From Hygrophila difformis (taxonomy: Eukaryota; Streptophyta; Magnoliopsida; Lamiales; Acanthaceae): 64,000 nucleotides of DNA. Below, in pieces: positions 46,229 to 59,988 of this stretch. Below the pieces are notes generated by a model, which was given only the letters and a program-made list of their open reading frames with translations, searched no databases and had not been told where the DNA came from. The stretch's first letter is position 1, and each line of letters starts with the position of its first letter. Made by a program: the position numbers and the translations under genes. The stretch covers positions 13,876,428 to 13,940,427 of the forward strand of contig JAOANR010000004.1 of assembly GCA_030278955.1 (NCBI GenBank), in the 5' to 3' direction.

Positions 46229-49200
46229 GAAATGAATGCCAAGTATAATAATGCAGAGGATAATATCTGCCTTATTGACAGTGCTACTACGCACAATATT
46301 TTAGAAGGCAAAAGCCAATTTTCTCACCTGAAGATGAGAAAAACTACTGTTAGCACTATTGGTGGTATTTCAAATGTGATTCAAGGCTATGGAAGAGCTA
46401 TTATATTTCTCCAAAAAAGGAAAAAAATAGTGATTGAAAATGCCCTATTTTCGACAAAGGTTCGAAGAAGCTTTTTAAGCTTTCATGATATTCGGAAGAA
46501 TGGGCATCACATTGAAAGAATAAATGTGGAAAATACCGAGTATCTTTTGATTACTCAAGTTGTTAATGAAAAGAAATCCATCAAAGGAAAATTGCCATCA
46601 TTATCCTCTGGCTTATACTATGCAAAGCTAAGTGTCGCTGAAACATATCATCTGATAGACCTGAAGTCTACTAGTAATTTTATTACTTGCCATGATCGGC
46701 TTGGGCATCCTGGCAGCGTAAAGCTGAGGCGAATAATTGAAAATTCAAATGGTCATTCCTTGAATAATCAAAGGATACTAAATTCAAATTAATTTTCTTG
46801 TGTTGCTTGCTCTTAAGGCAAATTGATAACAAGGCCATCTCCAGCCAAAGTGGGAATTGAATCCCCTGCATTTCTTGACAGAATTCAAGGCGATATATGT
46901 GGGCCTGTAGATCCACCATGTGGACCATTCAAATATTTTAGAGTGCTAATTGATGCATCATCATGATGGTCACACGTTTGCTTATTATCAACTCGCAATA
47001 TGGCATTTGCAAGATTACTTGCACAAATTATTAAATTGCAAGCTCAATTTCCGGATCATCCGATAAAGAAAATTCTCCTTGATAATGCTGGAGAATATGC
47101 ATCACATGCAATTGATAATTACTGTATGTCAATCGGAATTACTGTGGAACATCTCGTTCCTTATGTGCATACACAAAATGGCCTTGCTGAATCGCTAATT
47201 AAATGGTTGCAATTAATTGCTAGACCATGATTGATGAGATCTAAGCTCCCTGTATCTACTTGGGGATACGACGTACTACATGCAGCAACACTTGTGAAAA
47301 TAAGGCCGACAAGTTATAATTGTTGCTCCCCTGTACAAATTGTATCTGGGAAAGAGCCCAATATATCCACTTGCGAATCTTTGGGTGCGCAGTTTATGTG
47401 CCAATTGCGCCACCCCAAGGTACTAAAATGGGACATCAAAGAAGGTTGGGCATCTATGTCGGATATGAATTACCTTCAATTATTAAATATCTTGAGCCAA
47501 CAACGGGTGATCTATTTATTGCAAGATTTGCAGACTGTCATTTTGACAAAACTCAATTCCCGACATTAGGCGGTGAAAAAGATCAACTAAGAAGGAAATA
47601 TCTGGGCAAAATCTATTCGATTTCCTTGATCCTCGTACAAAGCAATGTGACTTGAAGTTCAAAGAATTGTGCATTTACAAAAAAATTGCAAATGAATTGT
47701 CTGATTCGTTCAATGATGCTACAAAAGTTACTAAATCATATATTCATGCAGCAAATGCACCAGCTAGAACAAATGTCCCAGAAGGACAAATAACAAGTGC
47801 AAATGAACCTACTGCACGCCTAAAGCATGGTAGGCCTCAGGGTTCCAAGAATAAAAATCCAAAAAGAAAAGAATTATACAAACAGGTGAAAACTTGATAA
47901 ATGATCAAACACTGGACAATTATTGATAGAAGTTAGGTTGATGCTGGGAATAGTAACTCAGATAAACGAAGTTATTGAAACTTTATTCAATTATATCAAT
48001 ACTGGAAAGTGTTGGAACCGAAAGGATACAAATGTTGATAATGCTTTTTCATACAATGTTGCACTTGATATAATGGAAAATGGCGAGGATCCTGAGCCTG
48101 AATCAGTTGATGAATGTCGGCAAAGAAATGATTGGCCAAAATAAAAAAAAAATGCAATCCAGTTTGAATTAGACTCACTGGCTAAAGGGAAGTTTTTGGA
48201 CCAATAATCCAAACACCAGAATATGTGAAGCCAGTTGAATATCGATGGGTATTCATGAGAACGAAATGAAATCCATGAAATTGTCAGATATAAAAGCAAG
48301 ACTTGTAGCCCAAGGTTTTTCCTAAAGACCGGGGGTGTTGATTTTGAGGAAACATATTCCCAAGTCATGGATAGGATAACCCTCAGATATCTTGTGAGCC
48401 TTGCAGTACATGAAAAGCTTGATATGCGTCTAATGGACGTCGTTACTGCTTATCTTTATGGCTTCCTTGAAAATGATGTCTATATGAAAATCCCTGAAGG
48501 GTTCAACATGCCTCAAGCATGTAAATCAAAACCAAGAAATGCTTACTCTATTAGATGCCCTTATTAGAGCCAATAATAATAATAGTACAAAACCAATACA
48601 ATAGGCGGGTACCTTACACTATACTAGAAGTATTGAAGAAGAAAGTCACGACATGCGAGATTCGCCTTTCCATTTAAAAACTGCGGGTATAATGCATGGA
48701 CTATACAAAAATCTTTGTATGGGCTCAAGCAATCTGCACATATGTGGTATAATTGTCTCAGCGAAAGCCTAGCAATGGAAGGTTATGTAAATGACCCTAT
48801 TTATCCATGTGTTTTCATAAAGAAAAATGGGTCAGTTTGCAATAATTGCAGTATATGTTGATGATCTCAACATAATTTGAATCCCAGAGGAGGTCCAAAA
48901 AGCCATTGAATTCCCGAAAAATGAATTTGAGATTAAAGATTTTGGTAAAACTAAATATTGCATTGGTTTACAAATTGAGCATATTAAAAGTGATGTTTTT
49001 GTTCACCAAACAGCTTGCACCAAAAGAGTGTTAAAACAATTCCTAATGGAAAAAGCTCATCCACTAAGTACCCCAATGGTCGTCAGAGCACTTCATCCAG
49101 AAAAGGATCCATTTAAACCAAAGGGGGAAAATAAAGAAGGACATGGCCCAGAAGTGCCATATCTTCAAAATAATGGTGAAACTGATATGCAACAAATTTG

Positions 49201-49304
49201 ATCATACAATAATTTAGCGGATCTATTGACCAAGGCATTGCTCACTGCTACATTCGAGAAGCTCGTGAACAGAATTGGAATGCGGCAGCTAAAGAATCTC
49301 CAAT
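46229..49304 (+). pseudogene. pol of the copia element (heavily disrupted)
   Basis: Protease DSAT motif (CLIDSATTHNILEGKSQ) at 46260, the GAG-pre-integrase stretch (TCHDRLGHPGSVKLRRII), and integrase core residues in DICGPVDPP, LLDNAGEYASHAIDNYC and HTQNGLAESLIKW. The RT start is MRLMDVVTAYLYGFLENDVY (48430), with the catalytic YVDDLN at 48852. Between 48550 and 48700 about 150 bp of foreign sequence interrupts RT. Near 49185 the text jumps from the RT end (GPEVPYLQNN) to the C-terminal tail (NLADLLTKALLTATFEKLV), so most of RNase H is deleted. Many stops. Clearly copia, clearly dead. Confidence 0.85.
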
Positions 49305-49432
49305 GATGTTCAAAATAGGGGGAGCAATATTGTACTCATTTTCCTTCAATAAGATTTTTTTTCCCACAGGGTTTTTTCCTAGTAAGGTTTTAACGAGGCA
49401 TATAGTTAGTATCGAAGATATCCAAGGGGGAG

Positions 49433-49731
49433 TGTTACTTGTACATACATGTGTTGGATATCTTCGTCATAAAGTAAGTCATATGAGGAAGGAAAATTGT
49501 ACTTTTCTACTAGGCATTTCATTTGCCTATATATATGTGTGTCTACGAAATGAATAAGATATAGATGCTCCTGGCCTTTTCCTCTCTTCAATCTATGTCC
49601 TTCTCTATTTACTCACAAGCTCTACATTTATATTATTCATAAGTATATATACGACATACACAAATATAGAAGCCATACAATACAAGTTACATACATATAT
49701 AGTTATATATTGAGCTTTAGTTATTCTACCA
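49433..49731 (+). repeat. Copia 3' LTR
   Basis: About 299 bp, preceded by the purine tract AAGGGGGAG. Complete, and the reference for recognising the three scattered 5' LTR fragments. The end is placed at TTATTCTACCA by comparison with TTATTCGACA in the 5' copy. Confidence 0.85.
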
Positions 49732-49799
49732 TAATTTCATTATTAATTTAATTATTGCATTAAATGTACATTGATTGAGTGGTACATGTGCGCATAGGG

Positions 49800-50960
49800 T
49801 TCCTCGTCACTCGAATATTTTGCCCTTATTAGTCCGCTTCGTTTGCTAATTAAAACTAAATCCGTCCTAACTCACTTATCCAAGTCAATTAGAGATTTAA
49901 TCGGAAAAGTTTAAAAAAATGTCCATTTTCTTATCGTTTTGTCCGAATCCGTCCTCTACAACCCTGGCAAATAATTGGTTCCAACTGTTGTGACCATTGC
50001 ATGAAATATGTTCTACGTTTGTGCACTATATATATATATTTTTTTAACAGTCTATATTATACTGTCACAACTACAAGTAAGATGTTTCAATGCATATCAT
50101 ATTCTAATGTCAAACATGAAAAAACCTAATTAGATGTATTGCATATTCTCATTACAATACCATCAAACATTATGTTCGAAATTAAATATTGCATCGACAT
50201 CTTCCTTCAAAAATAAAAATGCATGGAAAACCAAAAACACCATATCTTACTCACTACTACTCTTACTAATCACAACCTCGTTACTTCCTAAAAAAAAAGT
50301 CAGCCATGTTGGAATCCGAATGGCAGATCAAGACGTCGGAAAGAATACTTCATTTCAATAATTTTTTGTGAATACCAGGGTATCTCCAGGCCTCATCGGA
50401 CACAAGAGAAAAGACTAATCCCTCGAGGATTGGGTAGACATTGAAGGGTCACATCCCCAAAGCAGAATTCTGCATACACAGAGGCTCGAGCACTCATTGA
50501 TGTGTCAATGATTATATGTTTATTTTTATTTTGAAGGAAGACGCAGTTGAAATATGTAATTTCGAACTTAATGTTTGTTAATATTATAATGAGAATATGT
50601 AATGCATCTAATTAGGTTTCTTGATGTTTGACATGTGAATATGATGTATTGAAAACATATTACTTGTAGTTATGGTAGTATAATGTTGACTGTAGAAACA
50701 AAAAAAATATAATGCACAAAAGTAGAATATATTTACTGCAATGGTCACAAAAGTTGGAGCCAATTATTTGCAAAGATTGTAGATGATGAATTAGGACAAA
50801 ATGACAAAAAAATGGATGTTTTCTGCAATGTTTCCGATTAAAAATCTCTAATTAACTTGGATTAGTGAGTTTATGATGGATTTAGTTTTAATTAGCAAAC
50901 AAAGGGGATTAATAGGGGCAAAAAATTCGAAGGGGACTGATCGATAAAAAATGACAAGAA
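49800..50960. mobile_element. Foldback (long inverted repeat) element
   Basis: The arm 49803-50160 is related, as the reverse complement, to 50565-50945. Shared stretches include GTTTGCTAATTAAAAC, TAATTAGATG(T/C)ATT and ACTACAAGTAA; one arm reads as the other at many points, with divergence. The loop of about 400 bp (50160-50560) has no recognisable gene. A further partial copy of the arm motif (GACAAGAAAATGAACG) lies at 50964. Foldback elements and TIR-MULE derivatives look like this; no TSD is clear. Confidence 0.6.
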
Positions 50961-51308
50961 AATGAACGTTTTTTTACAATTATTCCGGATGAAAATATAA
51001 GACACTTGGAAGAAAGTTGGTGGTGGTGGTCATGGGCTTGGTTCAAACCTCATGCATGTGGCCAAATTTTTTACATTTGGGATCTTTTCAGAAATTTGAT
51101 CGCTACTATTAAAATTGAAAAATATTTTCTTAATAAAAAATGAAAATTTTTTTGTAATCAAATATATGAAGTATATATTTTTTGTCGTTAAATCAGTTGT
51201 TTAACACCGATTTTTTTTTTGGGTGAAACAGCCTGAAAAGGCTAGCAAAGGGGGAAAATAAAAGAAAGGAAAAACAAAGGAAACAACTACAGCAAGAAAC
51301 GAAAATGA

Positions 51309-54300
51309 TTACAGCATTCGAATGCTAGGAGCTCCACTCGCATCGTGAACCAAAAGATCACGAACTTCATCCGGCGAAAAAGCCCACGTGGTGTAAAAGT
51401 CTTCAGAATTCACTGCTTGACGGGCAAGGCAATCTGCCACCTTATTTCCTTCCCGGTAGACGTGACGAAGCACACAACCCCCCATGTTTTGAAGCAAAGT
51501 TTGAACCTCACAAATCATAGGCCGAAATGCATGCCTGGAATCAGCACCCTTCAAAACCATATTGATAACTTCCATGGAGTCGACATAACAAGCTACGATA
51601 GCTACTCCTAACTGTCCGGCCAATAGCAGACCAAACCTCAAAGCAAGGAGCTCAACTTCAAGTATGGTACGGCTGCCGAGCTTCCCACCACAAGCACCCA
51701 CCCACTGGCCCTCCGAGGATCGAATAATGGCCCCAAATCCGGAACTACGCTGATCCACCAAGACACAACCGTCCGTGTGTAGGACACTGCCAATCACTCC
51801 GACTTCAATCCATCGAACGGGACAAGGCTGCCTCACCTTGCTGCGCCTGGCCTCATCCCCATCCAGGCAACGCTGAAGGTAGTTGGCCCTGAATAAAATG
51901 CTGTCCCGTGGAAGAGTGACTCCCCGGAAAATCTTCTCATTACGATGGCACCACACAACCCACAACACAGCTATGAAACGAGATCCCCAGGTTCGCCACG
52001 CCCACTCAAGCCAATGACGACAGTCCCTTATATCCAGCTCTTGAAGCATATTAGATAAATCAAAACCTCCTTTCCTCCAGACTTGATCGGCCCATTGGCA
52101 AAAACATAGGGCATGTCTCCAATCGTCTTCTTGATTCCCACATATTGAGCAAAGTGGGGATGTAGCAAGGCGTCGCCAGAACCTAAGCTCGTTGCAATGG
52201 AGAGCCCCATGTCCAAGTATCCGTAACAAGACACCAATTTTTTCGGGGATAGAAGATTTCCACATCCATGCCCATCCTCTTCCAGGAGCATTAACCGGAA
52301 GCAAGAAGTTATACCCCGATTTAACACAATAAACACCTTTAGGAGATCCACGCCAATTGAGAATATCCGACGTCTCAGCATGCAAGAAGGGGACCGGCAG
52401 CTCTTCTATACGCTGCTTAATGTCAACAGGGAGCAAGGTATAAAGGGTTTCACGTTGCCATCGACCCTCTGTAATAACATCCTTAACACATAAATTTAAA
52501 TCATGTATGTCAACAAATGGGACCTTTTGCTCCAAGCATTGGCCTTCGAACCAAGGAGTGTACCATATGGAGTTGGTACCATTCCCAAGCCGAACCCCAT
52601 ATGCACTCTCAAAGGTGGCAACCAACTTAACAGCGATTTCCAAACCTTTGATCCCCAGTAGTGTTCTCTAGGCATCAATCCCTCACTAATCCCATATTTT
52701 TCTCGGAAGACAGTAACCCAAAGTTTTTGAGTATTGGTCATAAATTCCCACAATTTCTTCCCCAATAATGCCAAGTTCATCTGGCGACTCCTTCGGATTC
52801 CCAACCTGCCAAGAGAGCGAGGTTGAGTTATCTTCTCCCAGTTAATCAAGTGAAGACCCTTACCTTCCGAACCTTTCCATATCCAGCGACGCACCAACTT
52901 ATCAATATTATCGCAAACCCCAACAGGAAGCATGTGAACTTGCATTACATACGCTGGAAGAGCATTGAGGACAGCCCTCGCCAGGGTGATCCGTCCGGCT
53001 TTATTCAACAACACTGAAGACCAGGAGGCTAGGCGGTCATGGATCTTGTTAATGAGAAAATCGAAGTGGGAAATCTTCATGCGCCCATGCAAAATAGGGA
53101 AGCCAAGGTAGCATCCCAGGTTATGTGTCTCGGCAATGCCTAAATGCTGGCCCAACCATGCACGCTGCTCAATCGATGCTCCGGGAGAGCAATAGGCCGC
53201 GGACTTGGCGGTATTCATGATCAACCCCGATCTGGAACCGAACCGTTCCAACACTGAAGCCATAGCGATTAAACTTTGTTCCTCCAATTCCGAACAAAAA
53301 ATAAGATCATCAGCGAACATTAAGTGAGAGATACCAATGCCCCCTGCACATAATCTCAGGGGTTTCCAATCACCAGTCTCTACGGCACCCAGAATGGATT
53401 TAGACAATTTTTCCATAATGATCACGAATAAATAAGGTGAAAGGGGGTCACCTTGTCGGAGGCCGTTCAGCTTTGATGTTGCCTATAGGGGAGCCATTCC
53501 AAAGAATAGAAAAACTGGAAGAGGTGACGCAAGCCATAATAAGCTCCCGACATCTAACCGGAAGATCCAATTCATTTAAGCATTCATCAAGAAAACTCCA
53601 GCTAACCATATCAAAGGCCTTAGTCAAATCAATTTTAAGCACCACTCCCTTAGTTACCATCCGTGAGCTTTCCAGTGAGGACACGATTTCTTGCAGAAGG
53701 ATGCCATTGTCAGAAGTTCCCCTTCCCAGGAGAAACGCTGACTGAAAAGGCCCTATGATCTCGCAGAGAATAGGGCGAAGTCGATTCACTAATACCTTCA
53801 TAATAACTTTAAATTTTACATTACATAACATCAAAGGCCTGTATTGCTTAATTGTGCATGGGATGTCTACCTTAGGGAGGAGGCAGAGGAATGCATGAGC
53901 TAGCCCCTCCGGAAGGCGACATGTTCGAACAGCATCCAAGACAAGGCTAGTTAGAGGCTCCCTAAGAAAATCCCAGAAGCCTTTATAGAAGGCAGCCGGG
54001 TAGCCATCCGGGCCTGGGGCGGCATCCGCGCGCATTGAGTTGATAGCATGCTCGACATCCTTGGGAGTAACAGCAGCGGACAACCCAGTTTTGTGAACAT
54101 CAGATATGGGATTTAATTTAATGAGATCAACCCCTATCAGCAGCGGAACCTGTGCAGTGAAAATTCTAGAGAAATAATCAATGGCATGCTCTTGGAGTAA
54201 TGTTTGATCCTTAACCCACTCATCCGAATCAATCTGAAGACTAAAGATTTTATTACGTTTCCTCTGAATTCTTGTACGAGCATGGAAGAATTTTGTATTT

Positions 54301-55378
54301 TGGTCACCTGTCTTCACCCAACATTCTCTTGATTTTTAGTGCCATAAAAGTTCCTCTTGAAGAAGCACCTCCGCCAATTCATTACGAATTTCCTCATGAA
54401 GCCTCCAAAGCCATGCAGAATCAACCCCGACAAGCCTTTTCTCCACACCCGCCATCCGATTTTTAAGTTTCCTTTTACGCTCCCTTAAGTGACCGAACAC
54501 ATTCTTGTTAAAGTCCAAGGAGAGCTCTTTGATTTCCTTCAAAATATTAAAGATGTTGTCACCTCCCTTATCCTTCCCTTGCTTAACAACCTCAATATAT
54601 TGGGCGTGTTCTTTCCACATATTCTCCCAACGGAAAGGCCTTTATACCCCTCTCCCTGTCCGACGCTCACCACAAACAAGCTGCAAGGGGCAGTGGTCGG
54701 AGCCAAGGCGAGGGAGATGCTGGATGCGGCCTTCTTCAAATAAGTTTTCCCATGCATAAGTGGCCATCCCTCGATCAAGTCTTTTGCTAATTCTTCGCCC
54801 ACCACCTGCCATTCGTGTCCAGGTAAATGAAGGGCCAATTTTTGACATTCCAAGCAGGCAACATTGGTAAAAAATTATCCGAAGCTCGGCTGCCCTATCT
54901 GCAAGAAAAACCCCCCCTTCCACTTCATCATCACATGCAATTTCGTTCCAATCCCCTAAAACCACCTAGGGGACATCAACCAATTCCTCCAGAGCTATCA
55001 AAGATTCCCAATTGCCTTTACGACGTTGATAATTAGGGTCTGCATAGAGCGCAGTCATCGCCCATCTACAAGCGCCCCTAGCAAATTCCAGGGTGATCAT
55101 CCGAGCATTCGAATCCAATAATGAAATACCACACTGGAGGCCCCTTCTTGAAAGGATCCAAAGGCCACCTCCCATACCAATTGCCTCTTGAATACAAACA
55201 GGCGAGTATCCCGATCAAGTGAAAAAAGGCAAAACACGAGAGAACTGGCCTCTCGGCTCAAGTACACATAAAATGTCAGGTTGATGATCTCTGAGGAGAT
55301 CAGTCATCCAACGATGTGCCGTGCGACTCATCATTCCACAAACATTCCAAGTAATAACTATAAAATCTTTAAACTCCA
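51309..55378 (-). pseudogene. LINE ORF2: endonuclease, reverse transcriptase, RNase H
   Basis: Start MEFKDFIVITWNVCG at 55378. Endonuclease: LGDWNEIACDD, KRLDRGMATYAW, LGSDHCPLQL. RT: GDQNTKFFHARTRIQRKRNK, APGPDGYPAAFYKGFW, FKVIMKVLVNRLRP, LLGRGTSDN, VLKIDLTKAFDMVSWSFL and the catalytic HLMFADDLIF. Then a zinc-binding stretch (CSICGNQEDDWRHALCFC) and RNase H with Asp in VLHTDGCVLV, Glu in EVELLALRFG, Asp in YVDSMEVINM and Asp in GNKVADCLARQ, ending at 51309. Breaks: TAG near 54968, TAA near 54340, and frameshifts near 53470 and 52640. Domain order and motifs leave little doubt about family. Confidence 0.9.
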
Positions 55379-55627
55379 TAAAAAAGATTAATTAAGATCA
55401 TACTCACCCGACCCCTACTGGACACTTGCATCATCCGCATCGGCCCAATCATCATCTTCAGTGAGTAACGGTGCAAACCGTCCCACTTCCCCAGGATCAA
55501 ATTGGCACGCCATTTCATCATCAGAGTGTGATCCAACACTATGGTCATCGTCCTTACGAGCCCTCTTTAGTGGCTGAATCCAGCGCTGTCTCAGGGCACC
55601 TTTAGCAACCGGGACAAGTGCAAGGGC

Positions 55628-56860
55628 TCATGTCGTCCCTCCTTTATCATCGTAAGTTGTAGTATCTGGAGTATTTCGATCAGGCCGGTCCAAATTATGA
55701 GCCATCTTCTCCTGTGCTTCAACAGGAGCCACCCTATCTGTAGCATTATTATCCAAAAGAGGCTTGTGTGGTTTATTAGGGGTGGTCCCTGCTAAAACCT
55801 CCTTTACCGACTCTCCCTTGGTGCCACTGGTCGAGCCCGCTTCCCATCTTTGTTTACGAGGAGGTCGGGGTTTCCTTCGTGTTACCACCATCCAGTCCCC
55901 AAAAACCGGTTCCGCATCACTAGACACTTTCTTCATCTTTCCCCTCTCCACTTCCTTCATAAAAGTATCTTTGTTCCCTTCGCCATCCGGAGTACCAGAA
56001 TTTTCACAGGGCACTTGTCCCTTGGTGCCCTTATCATGTGTTTCCTCGACAGGTCTTGTCTCTGCCCTAACCTCATCTGATCCAGCAACATTTTTGCACT
56101 CTCTTTCTAAATGGCTGTAATGTCCAGATTTAGTACAGATTAAGTGCAATCCTTCGTAAGCCACAGGATGCCACATTGCATTAACCAGTATCTTACTTGT
56201 CACAGGGCTCTCTAAATCGAGAGCAACACATACCCGGGCAAATCGGCCATGTGAGGTGGTCTGCGTACACGTGTCAAATTTGATTACTTCACCAATACCG
56301 GATGCGATAGCCCACAGAGTATCCTCTCTGAAGCGATGCATGGGAAGGTCATGCAAACAGCACCATACGAGGGTTTTGTTTACCTTGGTAGTGCGAGGGT
56401 TGAATTCACGCGTCCACGGCATAAGTGCCAGGTAATGATCGAAAATAAGCCAAGGTCCTCCATTGATAACTTTCTCCCGATCATCCAGTTGAGCAAACTT
56501 CACAATAAAGCAACCATGCCCTACGTCTATAACAGCATATCCCCTGTCGGCTTCCACAACCTCTCAAGTCGCTCCTTCAGGGTGTGATATCCCACGTAGG
56601 TACCCAAAAGCTTCACTACGAGCGCGTTCGCCACGCCGCACCAGCCTGGATATCAAGTTCTTCATCGATAATAAACTCGGGCAACGAAGGATTGCCCCCG
56701 ACAAAACCCTTGCGGATTAACTTCTCTGCAATGAGATCTCGACGTGGTGCCGAAGCGCCACCATCTGTTTCCATCGCCTCTGGCCTATTCACCGTCTCCT
56801 GCGCGAGGACTTGAGCAAAAGATGGGATTTTTCCACCAGGATCATGGGGTGCCGCCGCTG
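55628..56860 (-). pseudogene. LINE ORF1 (gag-like, nucleic-acid binding)
   Basis: ORF 55628-56557 carries the plant L1 ORF1 domain (GHGCFIVKFAQLDDREKVIN, GGPWLIFDHYLALMPWTREF) and a degenerate zinc knuckle (CTKSGHYSHLEREC, the second Cys replaced by Ser). A low-complexity charged tail follows. Coding-like sequence upstream to ~56860 (PSFAQVLAQETVNRP, RDLIAEKLIRKGFVGGNPSL) is in other frames, so two frameshifts near 56550 and 56620 break the N-terminus. Confidence 0.75.
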
Positions 56861-56910
56861 GGGTGCCTTGAGAAGTCGAAACCCTAGCTAGTTGTGTTAT
56901 TCTAATCGAT

Positions 56911-58151
56911 ATGCAGCTTTTGATGATATATATATTTCACGAAAAAAATTTGATCAACGAAAATTCCAGAAAAAAAAATTTGATCAAAGAAAATTTGAAC
57001 CGAAGCCTTTTTCGGTCGATACCGTTTAGCGTCCAATGACTTTGAGACTGAATTTGTTTTGTTGGCTAAAGTATTGGAGACTAAATTTTGGGGCTTAGCA
57101 GAAAAATTCTGTTACTAAATACTTAAACGAAGTAGGAATTTTCTTGTAAAAGCTTCTACGTGGATCTTGCACACACCAAAAATAGTTTGAATATGTGGAA
57201 CTCATAAAACCTCTCTACAAAATCAACTGAGAGTTAGCTGCATGTGTGGAGTGAAGAAAGATGAATTAACCCCACCCAAATTAGGGCACCATGAATCTGG
57301 TGGCAAATCAAAGGTTCAACATGAAAACAGAAAGAAGAAATGATCAAGATGAAACATGTAATGTGGAATCAGACAGTTTCAAGGTCCGGGAATCATGACA
57401 GGAGGAGGTAGGACAATAAATCAAAGAGGATAAGAATCAATGATGTATTAATAGGGATGACAGTAGATCAAAGATAAAGAGATGAAGCCTAAGTGAGCAC
57501 AGGGAGAATACTTAAAAGGAAAACAAAAGCAAGCTTGAAGAATGCAAATTTACCTGTGTGTGGTATGGACATGTATTTAAAAGAAAAAGATAGCCAAGCA
57601 GGGAAAATGAATGCTGCAATACCCAAACATATATGGTTCAAAGAAGATTGGGAATACTGAATACTTGTTTGGACCAATATCATCGCCTCCAAAACTTGAA
57701 AGGGACACCAAACTAAACATATGAGAAGGCCAAGAATTAAGCATGTCAGATTTTCTGGTAAAATACTGTGTATAATCAATGATGGAATTTAGGGGAAGAC
57801 TAAAGGGAGTTCTAGAGTGAAATTCCTATAGCTCAGTGCAAGAATTATAAGAATAGTTACATTCAAAAAAAACATCCTAATAATATAAGAAAAACAAATC
57901 ACTTTCACCGACAACTATTCTCATGAGATCAAACACGATACAAGTTAGGCAAAATATGTGAGCGCTTTTTAACAATGGTGTTTCGCTTGCTAAAGCTAAA
58001 TTATCATTTATTCATTACACGATAGTAAGAAACTCATGAACACCAGTAATATAATGGCCATGAACTGGAAAACTTGTAACATTAAAAGCAAAGAACCCAC
58101 TCTAATAACTTTCTGAGCCTCAAAGAAATGTCCCTTCTTAGAGAGGCTCAA
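56911..58151. other. Intergenic: 3' flank of the NFU4-like gene
   Basis: 1.2 kb of AT-rich DNA with no gene I can support. A hydrophobic frame at 57489-57779 has no features of a real protein. The last part probably contains the 3' UTR of the NFU4-like gene. Confidence 0.6.
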
Positions 58152-59942
58152 TTACTCATGAGGTGCCCCAGTTAGTGCTGTGTTTTCGTCGTCAGTATCG
58201 AGTTCTTGCTCGACGCCTTTGACCTCTGGTACGTAATGCATTAGCATGTTCTCTATGCCAGATTTTAAAGTGACAGATGAGCTTGGGCATCCACTGCAGG
58301 CCCCTTGCATTCTTAGTTTGACTATTCCAGTATCTAGGTCGAACCCGACATACTCAATATCTCCGCCATCATCCTGAACTGCTGGACGTATACGAGTCTC
58401 CAAGAGCTCTTTGATCATGGCAACTGTTTCTGAATCATCTTCATGTATAGCAGTGTCCATGGAAGCAACGGTAGTTGAGTCCAAGATCAATGGCTGCCCA
58501 GAGGAATAGAAATCCATGATTGCTGCGAAAATTTGAGGTTTCAGTAAATCCCATGTGATGTCGTCGGACTTTGTAACAGTTACAAAATCAGATCCAAAGA
58601 AGACCCTGGTAATTCCTGTGCCCCCAACAAGATGATTAGATCAGAGAGGTGTACAAAGGAATCATCAACTGGAAAACAAATAAAATGAAATGTGGATATC
58701 ATATGCAGACGAAACGGCTTTAACATCAGATGCGCTTTTAAAAATGTACACAACCAGGTCATTATCAAAATATGACTAAAGAAGGCATAATTACAAGAAT
58801 TCTGCATAAAAGCCATGCTAAGGTCACTTGTTTCATTGTGAAGTTCCTCATGGAACCTTATTCTTCTCTCATGTTACGACTTGAGAGGCATGCCGCCCTT
58901 TGATTATCATATACTCCGTAGGATATTTAATAAACCATATTACAAATAAGCATGAAGCACTTATTTAAACAATACTATCAGATGTTGTAACATCATTACT
59001 ACTTCCATGAAAAAACTTTTTACCTTCAAAAGCACATCACTAAGTTTTGCTTAATCTTCTCTGAAACCATTTTGCCACATAATCCCATTTCAAGTTTGTA
59101 TTATTTATCTAATCAAGGGATATAAATTAAGGTGCAAACCGATTCAACAAAATGTTTTCCTAGGATCATCGAACAGGATATTAGATGCAATCACTGAGTT
59201 AAACTAATTCACGAGGTAACCAATATGAAATTCTACAGCTACTTGCTCAATGGGTTTATCAGCAAAGTCTCAAATTTATTGTCGTTATTTGCGAACTTAA
59301 AATGTTATCCATTGAGCTACAAAAATCAATTTTGGAAATGTTTACAGTTTCAAAAACACCATAATACTTCACAAAGTTCTAGATTGTCACCACTCACCAT
59401 TAAGCTACAAATATCAACTCAGGCAATATTTACAGTAACTCAAACACCAAATTTATACTTCCCAATGTTCCAATTAACCAGCAATTGTATAACAAATAGG
59501 GAAAGAACTGGCACAAGTTCTTCCACCAGCACCACAGACAAACTGCATCCTCCCTGCCCGCGACCCCATCCCAAATTTTCTCTCTCTCTTTTTTTTTCTT
59601 TAAAATAAAAAATAAAAAAAATGCATGTTGTGGTCTTTAACGCCAAAGGAGTTCAGATGGTGATGATTCTTGTCTTGTAAATAGGGTAAAAAAATTTAAA
59701 TGAATAGAATGGCCTGATTACCAGTTGTCATACTTGCTCAATAAAAGAATTGACTTTATTCACTAGGAAGAAGAAACTACACCCACCTTTAGATATGAAC
59801 TTCACAGGGAGTGCTTATTTTTAGCTACCTTCTAAACTAAAGACAACAGAAAGATCTACGATGTTATCTTTTACTATATAGCATTTGGTTATTTGTTAAC
59901 GGATTAAAGGCAGTCATAAATAACACACAAACACAAACACAG

Positions 59943-59988
<46 letters not shown>

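Larger units (their letters stand above)
16210..49731 (+). mobile_element. Old Ty1/copia element, split by two nested insertions
   Basis: The 5' LTR is in three pieces: 16210-16237, 32233-32298 and 44529-44741. Joined in order, they match the 3' LTR at 49433-49731. The internal region is 44742-49432. The start of gag and the order PR-INT-RT identify a copia element; the gag start and the ACACGTTATCAGCACG stretch after the LTR suggest the Retrofit/Ale group (inference). All coding regions are decayed. It is the oldest layer of the nest. A clear TSD is not visible (only TAAT is shared). Confidence 0.8.
51211..56910 (-). mobile_element. L1-type LINE with RNase H, nearly full length
   Basis: Read right to left. 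The 3' end is marked by CACCC followed by ten A (plus 51211-51220 is T10). It contains ORF1 (gag-like) and ORF2 with endonuclease, RT, zinc-binding and RNase H domains in the standard plant L1 order. The 5' end is placed near 56910 from the start of ORF1-like sequence; no TSD was identified. A handful of stops and frameshifts indicate an inactive but fairly recent copy. Confidence 0.88.

Noticed and set aside
57489..57779. 96-aa hydrophobic ORF on the minus strand
   Set aside because: AT-rich intergenic sequence, no recognisable motif, no splice or promoter context.
59225..59608. 127-aa ORF inside intron 2 of the NFU4-like gene
   Set aside because: No motifs; lies wholly in an AT-rich intron on the opposite strand.
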